Of a stretch of DNA of 64,000 nt, positions 1-7,545 are shown piece by piece. This DNA is from Paucilactobacillus vaccinostercus DSM 20634 (lineage in GTDB: Bacteria > Bacillota > Bacilli > Lactobacillales > Lactobacillaceae). The notes under the pieces are model-generated. The model searched no databases, was not told the origin of the DNA, and saw only the letters and a list, made by a program, of their open reading frames with translations. Location of the stretch: NCBI RefSeq assembly GCF_001436295.1, contig NZ_AYYY01000043.1, positions 62,001 to 126,000 of the forward strand. Direction: 5' to 3'. The translations under genes and the position numbers were made by a program. Every line of letters begins with the position of its first letter. Positions within the stretch are counted from its first letter, which is position 1.

Positions 1-225
1 CACCGTAACTTTACCGTCTGGTAATTTCAAAGTCTCCTGTCGAATCGGCATAACGGTCCCCGTTTCAACCAAATCCGGTGTTTTGGTGACCGTCATAATA
101 TGATAACGATCACGTAAGGCCGCCTGTTTCTTTGCGCTATGCGCCCGAATTAATCCCCCACCAATGATGAGAACCACCAGTACTACAAAAATAATGACAC
201 GTTTTGATCGCCAAAAATGCTTCAA
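1..225 (-). CDS. HlyD/MFP-type efflux adaptor, N-terminal part (truncated by window edge)
   Basis: The reading frame is open from a TTG at 225 to the window edge, giving 75 residues without a stop. A GGGAGG ribosome binding site lies about 7 bases before the TTG, which decides this start. Residues about 8-27 form one hydrophobic membrane anchor. They are followed by a basic stretch and a segment (TVTKTPDLVETGTVMPIRQE) typical of the first beta strand of membrane fusion proteins that couple to ABC or RND exporters. Family assignment is by general pattern only, because the hairpin and barrel domains lie outside the window. The ABC partner would be expected further downstream on this strand. Confidence 0.6.
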   Translation of the reverse strand, partial: MKHFWRSKRVIIFVVLVVLIIGGGLIRAHSAKKQAALRDRYHIMTVTKTPDLVETGTVMPIRQETLKLPDGKVTV

Positions 226-432
226 AATATTTCCTCCCTATTATCCCATTCAACACCACGCCTCATATTGCACTGAACGTTTTTGCCGAGAGGCGCAATC
301 TTTTTTTAACGTGTGATTTTCACCTTTTAACGTGCACTGCGCTTCCCAAGAATTAAAAAACAACTAAAATTCTGTAACCGTTGTCATTTTGTTTTATACT
401 GAAAGTATCAAAATAGAAATGGAGTCTTTCTC

Positions 433-1023
433 ATGACCAAGTTTAATCAACCACCCGTGACTATTTCGGTTCTCGCCTTATCGGAAAAAGTTGGAAAAAC
501 CACGACGGCCTATTTTATTGCCGCAAATCTACTCAAATTGAATCACAATGTTACGATTCAGCGCGTCGATCAAGACGACAGCGTTATTCTGTCAAACAAT
601 CCTGATCAACAGCAATTTAACCTTCTAGATTGCACAGCGACACTAGATACTCAGCAAGATCAAACTGCCATTCAACACTCCCAATTATTTGTCATTCCCG
701 TATTTTTGACCGCTTATTCCATCAATGAAATTGAACAAACCATTGCCAAAATCAGCGAGTTTAAACAGCAAATCGCCAATGCCAGCATTTTTATTCTGCC
801 GCGCAAAATCGAAAGTCAAGGCTCCGACACAGCCAAAAATCTTTACGGGTTGCTCAGAAACAATTACAAAAATGATTCTCGCATTGTTTTGCTCCCCACC
901 ATTCCATGGGTAACAAATCTAAAGGTCAGCCCTAACCAACTTTCGGCAGCAGACAGCAGCACTTCCAATGAGCAACTTTCAAAAGCTTATGCACCAGTTG
1001 TCGATCAGCTTCACCTGGATTAG
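433..1023 (+). CDS. Orphan ParA/MinD-like P-loop ATPase with atypical Walker A
   Basis: This 196-residue protein has the ParA fold order: beta strand, P-loop at residues 17-24 (SEKVGKTT), a second motif around FNLLDCTATLD, and late alpha/beta segments. ParA/MinD/Soj proteins carry KGGxGKT with a signature lysine at the first position. Here that lysine is Ser17 and the two glycines are Glu18 and Lys19, while the core GKT is kept. Nucleotide binding is plausible, but the usual cross-dimer lysine contact is missing. No parB or parS-like neighbour is visible, so a chromosome-segregation role is not supported. It may position another cargo or be a plasmid remnant. A GGAG site 8 bases upstream supports the ATG. 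Confidence 0.6.
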   Translation: MTKFNQPPVTISVLALSEKVGKTTTAYFIAANLLKLNHNVTIQRVDQDDSVILSNNPDQQQFNLLDCTATLDTQQDQTAIQHSQLFVIPVFLTAYSINEIEQTIAKISEFKQQIANASIFILPRKIESQGSDTAKNLYGLLRNNYKNDSRIVLLPTIPWVTNLKVSPNQLSAADSSTSNEQLSKAYAPVVDQLHLD

Positions 1024-1034
1024 GATTTTAATCA

Positions 1035-1086
1035 CAAAAAAGCGAAGATGTGTGACGCGTATATCGATCACATCTTCGCTTTTTGA
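1035..1086 (+). terminator. Intrinsic terminator after the ParA-like gene
   Basis: The arms AGCGAAGATGTG and CACATCTTCGCT form a perfect 12-bp stem, flanked by A and T runs so that it can work in both directions. It separates the ParA-like gene from the convergent AP2-type gene. Confidence 0.9.
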
Positions 1087-1099
1087 CTATTTACTCCAA

Positions 1100-1603
1100 T
1101 TAATCGGTCTTGCGATTATCAGATTCATGTGAAGATTGCGCGGTTGTCCGTCCCAAATAGGTCCGTTCAGCTTCCTCGCGAGCAGCAATTGCTTCTTCCA
1201 TCGTTGGAAATGATTTCAATAACACATAACGATTATGTCGCATTAGTCGAGCAAACCAAGTGTCAGAATGTTTATCGTACGATACCCCTAAATGCCCGGT
1301 TTTATTCCGGACGGACTTCTTCAGAGATGAATACAAAATACCATGTTCATCTGAAAAATTACTTACATCCCCAGTATACCGGCGAAATACCGGATTAGTC
1401 CGCGAACGCTCTTTCATCAAGTCACGCCTTAGGCAACCACAACTTTTCGTCACCCCATGGCGCAGTCGAACACCCGTTACGATCACATGGTTACCACAGT
1501 TGCACTCACACAACCACCGTGAATTTCCACGCGCGTCGCTGGGTTCTTCCCCAATTACTAGTAACCGTGTAAATCTTTGTCCGATTAAATTCATCTTTTT
1601 CAT
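1100..1603 (-). CDS. Zinc-finger plus AP2-like DNA-binding protein, mobile-element type
   Basis: The protein has 167 residues. The N-terminal part (IGQRFTRLLVIGE) leads into a cysteine motif, CECNCG then KSCGC, about 25 residues apart, likely binding one zinc. The C-terminal half (GHLGVSYDKHSDTWFARL to EEAIAAREEAERTYLG) matches the AP2 fold found in phage proteins and HNH homing endonucleases. No HNH catalytic motif is visible, so nuclease activity is not claimed. A GGAG site 9 bases before the ATG supports the start. The gene stands alone next to about 600 AT-rich noncoding bases, which suggests a remnant of a phage or selfish element. DNA binding is inferred from the fold. Confidence 0.6.
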   Translation of the reverse strand: MKKMNLIGQRFTRLLVIGEEPSDARGNSRWLCECNCGNHVIVTGVRLRHGVTKSCGCLRRDLMKERSRTNPVFRRYTGDVSNFSDEHGILYSSLKKSVRNKTGHLGVSYDKHSDTWFARLMRHNRYVLLKSFPTMEEAIAAREEAERTYLGRTTAQSSHESDNRKTD

Positions 1604-1619
1604 TGTTCGTCACTCCTAA

Positions 1620-2227
1620 TTAATTAGACCATCACATTGACCTTTAAAAGAATCTTTCTGTAGGTTGAACAAGCAATATAAAATCAAATTAATTGTCATC
1701 ATTAGAAAATATTGGTAAAACTATATTACTATCAAACCCTTCTCTGAGTTATATGACTACTTTAATCCTCATTCTTGTTGTTGCACTACATCAGCGTTTC
1801 GTTCAAATTAAGGCTGTGCTAAACAATATATTTTTGACTCAATGATCAATGAAATCAACTATTACGTTTGTTCATTATCACCCGATTTATCACTATAATT
1901 TCGCCTAAAAGGCCCTTACTGAAATTATTAAAAAAATATAATCCACCATTTCAAATGTTGACTCATAATCCCTGTCGGTGTATGCTCTACAAGGATATTT
2001 GACCAGTACTGCAATACTGATCAGCTGATTATGAATCAGATCCATCGTTCATTTCGGTTTGTTTATCATAATTTTTTTCTAAATAATTCTCGATTGGGTC
2101 CTTGCCTAAGCTAGAAACTACCAGTGAGTATAAAGGACAAAAAAGTTAGTGTGAAGGCACTAAATCAAAGAAGCGTTCATTAATAAGCTTTTAATGCTAA
2201 ATCGTCTAATATTTAGGAGAGGAAGAT
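1620..2227. other. AT-rich intergenic stretch with no gene found
   Basis: About 600 bases without a convincing reading frame on either strand. The only structure seen is a short inverted repeat near 2025-2045 (CTGATT, three bases, AATCAG) and a cluster of CAGTACTG / ATACTGATCAG words just upstream of it. These could be operator sites for the TetR regulator at 2228, but nothing ties them to it. The end (2218-2226) holds the AGGAGAGGAAG ribosome binding site of that gene. Confidence 0.5.
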
Positions 2228-2812
2228 ATGGATAATACGCCGGATTTAAGAATCGTAAAAACGATTCAAATTATTGAAACCACATTTTTTACAGAACTTG
2301 CCAGCAAATCATTTGATCAAATTACGGTCACAGGGCTGGCCAGACAAGCAAGAATTAGTAAGGGGACATTTTATAATCATTATTTAGATAAATACGATCT
2401 GGCCCGTCAACTCATTGATTCACGCATCAAATCTTTAAACACCGTACTCAAACATCAATTAAATACGAGTTGGCGCCATAATATTTTATTAACCAAAATC
2501 ACCCCAGAAATGGAAGAACAACTGGCCGAATTACGAATTTTACGGAAAATTCATACCTCAGAGTTGGACTTTGAAAAGCAGGTTAAGACAAGCATTGCTG
2601 AAATTTTTGAGCAACGAATTCTCCGGGATAACCTACCACTTTCACAACCACAGTTCGTATCTCGCCTATTTGCTGCCCTTGTATTCGAATTTTTCGATGA
2701 ATACATTGATGATCTTCACAAAAAGGATGATCAAGTGATGCAAACACAACTGAATGAATTTTTACATGCCGCTAATGAGTTATTTCCGAAGAAGAAACGC
2801 TCGATTCGGTAA
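2228..2812 (+). CDS. TetR/AcrR-family transcriptional regulator
   Basis: The protein has 194 residues. Residues about 10-55 form the TetR helix-turn-helix, with the hallmark stretch ITVTGLARQARISKGTFYNHYLDKYDLARQL. The rest is an all-helical ligand/dimer domain, diverged and not recognised further. It is preceded by a strong ribosome binding site and followed by a terminator, so it is a single-gene unit. The nearest exporter is the LmrA-like ABC gene at 4167, whose promoter carries four TTAGTTAG half-sites. This regulator is a reasonable candidate to bind them, but three small transcription units lie between, so the link is inference. Confidence 0.85.
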   Translation: MDNTPDLRIVKTIQIIETTFFTELASKSFDQITVTGLARQARISKGTFYNHYLDKYDLARQLIDSRIKSLNTVLKHQLNTSWRHNILLTKITPEMEEQLAELRILRKIHTSELDFEKQVKTSIAEIFEQRILRDNLPLSQPQFVSRLFAALVFEFFDEYIDDLHKKDDQVMQTQLNEFLHAANELFPKKKRSIR

Positions 2813-2828
2813 AAAAGATCCGGCTAAA

Positions 2829-2871
2829 AAAGAACTTCTAACCAATTTACTTGGCTAGAAGTTCTTTTTAA
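2829..2871 (+). terminator. Terminator after TetR gene
   Basis: AAGAACTTCTA pairs perfectly with TAGAAGTTCTT around a loop, followed by a T run. Confidence 0.9.
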
Positions 2872-2941
2872 TTTCACTACCCTATTTCCAGATTTTTACG
2901 TGTTATATAAGAAAAAATTTAATCGCAATAACCGTTTTTCT

Positions 2942-3079
2942 TTGATTTCTTTGACTCACTTCGTTATAGTACTGCCATGATGTAATTTACCCTTGTGAAT
3001 TACATCTAGCTATCCAGAATATCGCGGAGTTGGTTCAACTCTTTTAAAAGCACCCTGGCGGAAAACAGAGTGCTTTTTG
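2942..3079 (+). ncRNA. Candidate small RNA A with its own promoter and terminator
   Basis: A promoter TTGATT (2942-2947), 17 bases, TATAGT (2965-2970) predicts a start near 2977. The predicted RNA of about 100 nt opens with a perfect 9-bp hairpin (GATGTAATT 2979-2987 with AATTACATC 2998-3006). It then has a small hairpin GAGTT/AACTC near 3027-3041 and ends in an AAAAGCAC/GTGCTTTT terminator at 3046-3079. No reading frame with a ribosome binding site is seen inside. Bases 3028-3038 are perfectly complementary to 3996-4006 of candidate RNA C. The terminator also serves the convergent gene at 3085-3630. Confidence 0.5.
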
Positions 3080-3084
3080 AGGCA

Positions 3085-3630
3085 TTAAAAATCATTAATT
3101 TCAATCCGCTGGTCAACATGAAAATAATGATCGCGCACATTTCCCAGCATAAATGCATCACAATTCATGAGCGTCTTGCGCACATCATCAACATACAGTG
3201 ACAATAACTTGAGTAAATCGAATTCGTTTTGTAATGGTGGTTGTTGATCAATTTCAAAATATTCGATTTTTTGATGGTCGTTATCAATCATCCCCAAATA
3301 TTGACCATCAGGATAGTAGTCTCCCGGCGTCACATATAAACATGGATACACTGAGTCTTGTGCCAAAAAATTAATCACGCAAACTAGCCGCACTCTGCCA
3401 GCGTGAACCGAACCGTACATAATCCAATCTGCATCGCGCAAAAAGAGCGCCACATTCTCCGTGTAGCCATCCAATATTTTTACATAATCGCCCGGACATA
3501 CCTCATCATCCGCGATACTGAAATAAGTTGGAATATCGCTATTTCCCAGCACAATTAAATAAAACCCGTCCTGAACACCTTCGCCAGCAGCAACTGTCTC
3601 TCCTTCTTCATATTGTCTGGTATGATCCAT
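3085..3630 (-). CDS. Hypothetical cytosolic protein, unrecognised
   Basis: I do not recognise this 181-residue acidic protein. It has no signal peptide or membrane helix. It is rich in Asp, Tyr and Val (for example LYVTPGDYYPDGQYLGMIDN), with a likely beta-rich N-terminal two thirds and a helical stretch (FDLLKLLSLYVDDVRKTL). A GGGTGAAG site precedes the ATG. It stands alone between candidate small RNAs A and B and shares its terminator with RNA A. No function is proposed. Confidence 0.6.
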   Translation of the reverse strand: MDHTRQYEEGETVAAGEGVQDGFYLIVLGNSDIPTYFSIADDEVCPGDYVKILDGYTENVALFLRDADWIMYGSVHAGRVRLVCVINFLAQDSVYPCLYVTPGDYYPDGQYLGMIDNDHQKIEYFEIDQQPPLQNEFDLLKLLSLYVDDVRKTLMNCDAFMLGNVRDHYFHVDQRIEINDF

Positions 3631-3776
3631 TTGGCTTCACCCACTTTATTCGTATTAATTAATGTCATCATAACAATAACCCATAAGGAAAGATATACCT
3701 TTACACGTATATGTCCATTTAATTAACCCCTTCGATTTGCATCCATGTGGTGTTAAATGTTATTCAATAAATTTAT

Positions 3777-3790
3777 CGAAAACGCTTGCA
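3777..3790 (+). promoter_or_regulatory. cre-like CcpA site over the -35 of small RNA B
   Basis: CGAAAACGCTTGCA differs from the CcpA consensus TGNNANCGNTNNCA only at the first base, and it overlaps the -35 box (TTGCAT, 3786-3791) of the next unit. Carbon repression of that promoter is inference. Confidence 0.4.
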
Positions 3791-3889
3791 TTTATACGGA
3801 TAAATTATATAATGGTACTAACAACTATATATTAACCGTATTTCGTTGCAATGAAAGCCATCCGAAACGCTTACCGGATGGCTTTTTTT
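3786..3889 (+). ncRNA. Candidate small RNA B with its own promoter and terminator
   Basis: TTGCAT (3786-3791), 16 bases, TATAAT (3808-3813) predicts a start near 3820. The RNA would be only about 70 nt, ending in a strong terminator (AAAGCCATCCG with CGGATGGCTTT, 3854-3889). The promoter block is nearly identical to that of RNA C 127 bases downstream (shared word GGATAAATTATATAAT). No coding capacity is evident. Confidence 0.5.
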
Positions 3890-3912
3890 GATCCGATTTC
3901 TGTTTAATACGG

Positions 3913-4050
3913 TTGTATTTATCCGGATAAATTATATAATAGACTTCGTTATCGATAAACTTCGGAAACGATAACGAACCTTCATAGCAATATCATTGAA
4001 CCAACTTACACTTGTCGATCCTGTTCACACCGTGAACGGGATCTTTTTTA
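3913..4050 (+). ncRNA. Candidate small RNA C with its own promoter and terminator
   Basis: TTGTAT (3913-3918), 16 bases, TATAAT (3935-3940) predicts a start near 3947. The RNA of about 100 nt begins with a perfect 10-bp hairpin (TTCGTTATCG 3945-3954 with CGATAACGAA 3969-3978) and ends with a 12-bp terminator (GATCCTGTTCAC with GTGAACGGGATC, 4017-4043, then a T run). The middle carries TTGAACCAACT (3996-4006), the exact complement of a segment of RNA A. The layout (5' hairpin, open middle, terminator) matches RNA A. Confidence 0.5.
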
Positions 4051-4054
4051 TTTT

Positions 4055-4135
4055 TTAGTTAGTTTTATATTGACTTGTACTAACTAAATAACTATAATCC
4101 ATATCGTTAGTTAGAAATATATCAATCCTAACTAA
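4055..4135 (+). promoter_or_regulatory. Promoter of the ABC exporter with four TTAGTTAG half-sites
   Basis: A near-consensus promoter TTGACT (4070-4075), 17 bases, TATAAT (4093-4098) is surrounded by alternating half-sites: TTAGTTAGT 4055-4063, ACTAACTAA 4079-4087, TTAGTTAG 4107-4114 and CTAACTAA 4128-4135. They make two inverted repeats, one spanning the -35 box and one just after the start. This is the pattern of a repressor-controlled efflux gene (TetR, MarR or PadR type). The regulator is unknown. The TetR gene at 2228 is the nearest candidate. Confidence 0.7.
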
Positions 4136-4166
4136 ATTAATAACAACTATCTAGGAGGTACCGGTC

Positions 4167-5942
4167 ATGCAACGGCCAACAAACTTCAATTCAAATGAAT
4201 TTACACGTTCAAAATTTAAACTTCGCGATTTTATCCATCTAATCACGCAATCTAAACCACATTATTGGCAACTCATCGTGGGGCTAATCTTAGGGCTCTT
4301 CTCCACTGGAATGCAGTTAGCAGTTCCTAAATTCGCAGAATCACTCATCAACGGTCTTGGTAAGCACCTTAATTCTGGGATGGTCATCGCCGTCATTGTA
4401 CTTTTTATCGTGAGTGCTTTAATTAGCGCAGCTTCCGGAACGATTTTGGGCTTTTTCGGTGAAGACGTCGTTTATAAGCTTCGAGACCTACTTTGGAACA
4501 AGCTGTTACGACTACCAGTTAGCTATTTTGACACCACCAAATCCGGTGAAATTTCATCCCATTTAGTCAATGATTCGACTCAGGTTAAAGATTTTATCGC
4601 AACATCGATGCCGCGAATGGTCACTTCCATTCTCCAATTAGTTGGGGCTCTCGTTTTGATGATCGCTATGGATTGGAAAATGACCATTATGATGTTTGTC
4701 GCCGTTCCACTACTTGTTTTTTGTATTCTACCTGTCACTCGTCAAGCCATGAAAATTGCCCGTAATCGTCAAGATGCATTAGCGGGCTTTAACGGTGAAG
4801 CTGGTGAAGTTCTGAGTGAAATGCGCCTCGTTAAGTCCTCAAATGCCGAAACTAATGAACAAATCACGGGACACAAACGCATTCACAAACTGTATCGAAT
4901 CGGTCTGAAAGAAGCCATCTACGACTCCATCTCAGGACCTTTGGTTACCATGGTGATGATGGGCGTCGTTGTCGGAATGTTGGCTTATGGTGCTAGTCGA
5001 GTTGCACAAGGAACGCTCACAATGGGGACCCTGTTCTCATTTTTAATGTACCTTGTTCAAATGATTGGCCCCTTTGGCACACTTGGCCAATTTTCATCTG
5101 ATATGGCCAAGGCAAGTGGCTCAACGGTTCGGATTCAAGAACTCCTCAACCAACCAGAAGAATCTCACGAAACGCAGCTCACTACCGATACTCACGGACA
5201 AACGCTCGCAATGAACCATGTCAATTTTGGCTACGATGAGAAACAAGTCCTAACGGATGTTTCCTTTACCGCGCAGCCAAACACCGTGATTGCCTTTGCT
5301 GGACCTTCCGGTGGTGGTAAATCGACCATTTTCAGTTTGCTGGAGCGCTTTTACCAACCTAATTCTGGCACGATTACTATTGGCACAACAGATCTAGCAG
5401 CCCTTAATCTCACGAATTGGCGTCAACAAATTGGTCTTGTCAGCCAAGATGCCGCAATTATGGCCGGCACGATTCGCTACAATTTAACCTATGGCGCCCA
5501 AGAAAGCTATAGCGACGATCAACTCTGGGATGTTTTAGAAATGGCCTACGCCAAGGACTTCGTGAGCAAGATGCCTAACGGTCTCAATACTGAAGTTGGT
5601 GAACGAGGCGTTAAAATTTCTGGCGGGCAACGTCAACGATTGGCAATTGCACGTGCCTTCCTACGGGATCCTCAAATCTTAATGCTGGATGAAGCCACCG
5701 CTAGTCTGGATTCTGAGTCTGAAATGATGGTCCAAAAAGCGTTAGAAAAACTCATGAAGAATCGAACCACACTAGTTATCGCCCATCGATTAAGCACCAT
5801 CGTCGATGCAAATGAAATTTACTTCATCGAAAACGGTCAAGTTAGTGGGCATGGTACTCACCAAGAATTAGTTGCTAATCATGACCTTTACCGCGAGTAT
5901 GTTGAAAATCAATTTGGTTCAAGCAACCCATTAAGCGCCTAG
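4167..5942 (+). CDS. LmrA/BmrA-like multidrug ABC exporter (fused permease-ATPase)
   Basis: The 591-residue length equals that of the homodimeric half-transporters LmrA and BmrA. Residues about 35-320 form six membrane helices with the type IV exporter layout. The nucleotide-binding domain has Walker A GPSGGGKST near residue 379, Q-loop SQD, signature ISGGQRQR near 483, Walker B LMLDEATAS near 505 and the switch histidine in IAHRLST. All catalytic residues are present, so a functional drug or lipid exporter in the cytoplasmic membrane is expected. AGGAGG lies 8 bases before the ATG. Expression is probably controlled through the TTAGTTAG sites in its promoter. The actual substrate cannot be read from sequence. 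Confidence 0.9.
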   Translation: MQRPTNFNSNEFTRSKFKLRDFIHLITQSKPHYWQLIVGLILGLFSTGMQLAVPKFAESLINGLGKHLNSGMVIAVIVLFIVSALISAASGTILGFFGEDVVYKLRDLLWNKLLRLPVSYFDTTKSGEISSHLVNDSTQVKDFIATSMPRMVTSILQLVGALVLMIAMDWKMTIMMFVAVPLLVFCILPVTRQAMKIARNRQDALAGFNGEAGEVLSEMRLVKSSNAETNEQITGHKRIHKLYRIGLKEAIYDSISGPLVTMVMMGVVVGMLAYGASRVAQGTLTMGTLFSFLMYLVQMIGPFGTLGQFSSDMAKASGSTVRIQELLNQPEESHETQLTTDTHGQTLAMNHVNFGYDEKQVLTDVSFTAQPNTVIAFAGPSGGGKSTIFSLLERFYQPNSGTITIGTTDLAALNLTNWRQQIGLVSQDAAIMAGTIRYNLTYGAQESYSDDQLWDVLEMAYAKDFVSKMPNGLNTEVGERGVKISGGQRQRLAIARAFLRDPQILMLDEATASLDSESEMMVQKALEKLMKNRTTLVIAHRLSTIVDANEIYFIENGQVSGHGTHQELVANHDLYREYVENQFGSSNPLSA

Positions 5943-5960
5943 TTGTTGCCTAAATTTCGT

Positions 5961-6014
5961 AAAAAAAGACGTCCTAACCTCAAATTAATCGAGGTTTTTA
6001 GGACGCCTTTTTTA
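5961..6014. terminator. Bidirectional terminator between ABC exporter and hydrolase
   Basis: A long hairpin (GACGTCCTAA... with TTAGGACGCC...) is flanked by A and T runs and serves both convergent genes. Confidence 0.85.
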
Positions 6015-6018
6015 CCTA

Positions 6019-6594
6019 CTATTTAGTTAGCATCTCGGCTAATTCTTTTTGGGTAGTCACTTGCCCAATTCGTGGAAATAGTTTGCGGAAGAAGAATTGA
6101 TGGTTCTCAAGATCTCGATCCGCACATGCATCCTCCACAATTAGCACGTGGTAGGTACTTTGATACGCATCTAATGCCGTTGCATAAACACCATTCGAAG
6201 TGGAAACGCCCGTCAAAATAATCGTTTGAATTCCCCGTCTCCGCAATTGTAAGTCTAAATCGGTTCCAAAAAAGGCACCAGGATTATGCTTAGTAATTTG
6301 AATAACATTAGCTTGACCACCTAATGTGGGAATGGTCAATACCGAACGTGGCGATTCACCCGGATGCATTGTGCCATCCGGGAACGGAAACAACCCTTGA
6401 AAAGTCGTTCGATCAACCGTCACCAACACCGTTAAAACATCAGTATCCTTAAATGTATGAATTAACGCGGTATTGCGAGTAACTACTTCTTGCGCAGAAA
6501 TTGGAAATAAGGGCTTCGCTGCCAGAATGTCTTCTTGTAAGTCAATGACAACAATTGCCGTTTTACTCAACTCTAATTTTGTCGTTGGGATCAT
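6019..6594 (-). CDS. Isochorismatase-like hydrolase lacking the catalytic cysteine
   Basis: The 191-residue protein has the isochorismatase/nicotinamidase fold: VVIDLQED with the general-base Asp near residue 18, a central GTDLDLQLRRRG strand-helix, and ILTGVSTSNGVYATALDAY. In cysteine hydrolases of this fold the last motif reads TxxCV. Here the cysteine position is Gly (TSNGV), as in the EntB/PhzD isochorismatases, which use the Asp and no nucleophilic Cys. A vinyl-ether hydrolase-type reaction, or loss of amidase activity, is therefore more likely than nicotinamidase. It is a single gene, convergent with the ABC exporter. The substrate is unknown. Confidence 0.75.
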   Translation of the reverse strand: MIPTTKLELSKTAIVVIDLQEDILAAKPLFPISAQEVVTRNTALIHTFKDTDVLTVLVTVDRTTFQGLFPFPDGTMHPGESPRSVLTIPTLGGQANVIQITKHNPGAFFGTDLDLQLRRRGIQTIILTGVSTSNGVYATALDAYQSTYHVLIVEDACADRDLENHQFFFRKLFPRIGQVTTQKELAEMLTK

Positions 6595-6791
6595 GATAAA
6601 TGCTCACTTTCAATTATTAATCCGATCGATTTTATCAAACTCGATCGCATAAAACAACTCGTTCATCGATGATTTTTTTACCATTCAACCAATTGGTCCA
6701 ATTATTTGTGTTTTTAATACAATATTATGCTTTTTGTCACCGGAATTTTGGTAAAATATTCATGAAAGTACTAATTATGGAGGTGTTTCTC

Positions 6792-7433
6792 ATCTACATT
6801 GTGGATGCCAAAGAGCGGTGGGTTAACATGTTTATAGCAACATTTGTGGCTGGAACCCTCATCTACCTAGTCATCAAGGATTCTTCGCTACTTAGTTCAA
6901 TTAATTCATTTTCACAAGGCGTGATCTCTCACCTTCCGTTTAATCATCCCTGGCTGAATCACACAATCACCTTCATCCTCGCCCACCTACTACTGAATCT
7001 TTACGCAGTGCTTCTCTGGTTTATTCTGTGGGGATTCAAACATAAGCTAATTGCTTTGTGGGCCTTGGTAACCTATTTTGGTATCAGCCTGCTAGGGTTA
7101 CTCATTAATCAACTATTGCTCATCGTTACTGATGATACCACGGCCCCGATCGACCTGACATTTCTCAAACTGGTCGTCTTAATGGCCTGTATTTATATCT
7201 GTGTGTTACCTAATACTAGCCGGTTTGTCGGTTATCTAACCATTATCTTACTATTGATTCTGTTTAGCTTGCGAACACTTGCTGGAATCCAATTACACAC
7301 TGTGGCACTCATCAATGTTGGGATCAGTATATTGTGTGGCTATGTTGGAATTCAACTTTTCGAATATATCTACCTGCATTGGTTTAGTAAATTGCAACTT
7401 ATTCGTGCGTTTCGCCATTCTGATTTTAACTAG
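6792..7433 (+). CDS. Multi-pass membrane protein of unknown function (start uncertain)
   Basis: The frame is open from 6669, but the only strong ribosome binding site, GGAGGTG at 6779-6785, lies inside that frame. It points 6 bases ahead to ATC at 6792, a non-standard initiator. Standard alternatives are ATG 6762, GTG 6801 and ATG 6828, none well spaced. About 214 residues form five or six hydrophobic helices. The last two helices (LRTLAGIQLHTVALINVGISI) faintly resemble the end of PAP2-type phosphatases, but the catalytic histidines and arginines are absent. No function is proposed. A terminator follows directly, so it is monocistronic. Confidence 0.5.
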   Translation: MYIVDAKERWVNMFIATFVAGTLIYLVIKDSSLLSSINSFSQGVISHLPFNHPWLNHTITFILAHLLLNLYAVLLWFILWGFKHKLIALWALVTYFGISLLGLLINQLLLIVTDDTTAPIDLTFLKLVVLMACIYICVLPNTSRFVGYLTIILLLILFSLRTLAGIQLHTVALINVGISILCGYVGIQLFEYIYLHWFSKLQLIRAFRHSDFN

Positions 7434-7444
7434 ACGATTACACC

Positions 7445-7484
7445 TCTTCCAGAGCTTACGTTAATAGCTCTGGAAGATTTTTTT
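7445..7484 (+). terminator. Terminator
   Basis: TCTTCCAGAGCT pairs perfectly with AGCTCTGGAAGA, followed by seven T. Confidence 0.95.
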
Positions 7485-7545
7485 AATTGAATATTGAAAA
7501 TAAAGGTCCTATACTTTCACTAATACTGGTTATCGGAGGATTATT

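Noticed and set aside
1260-1619. Plus-strand frames across the AP2-type gene
   Set aside because: They run antisense to a gene with clear motifs and lack ribosome binding sites.
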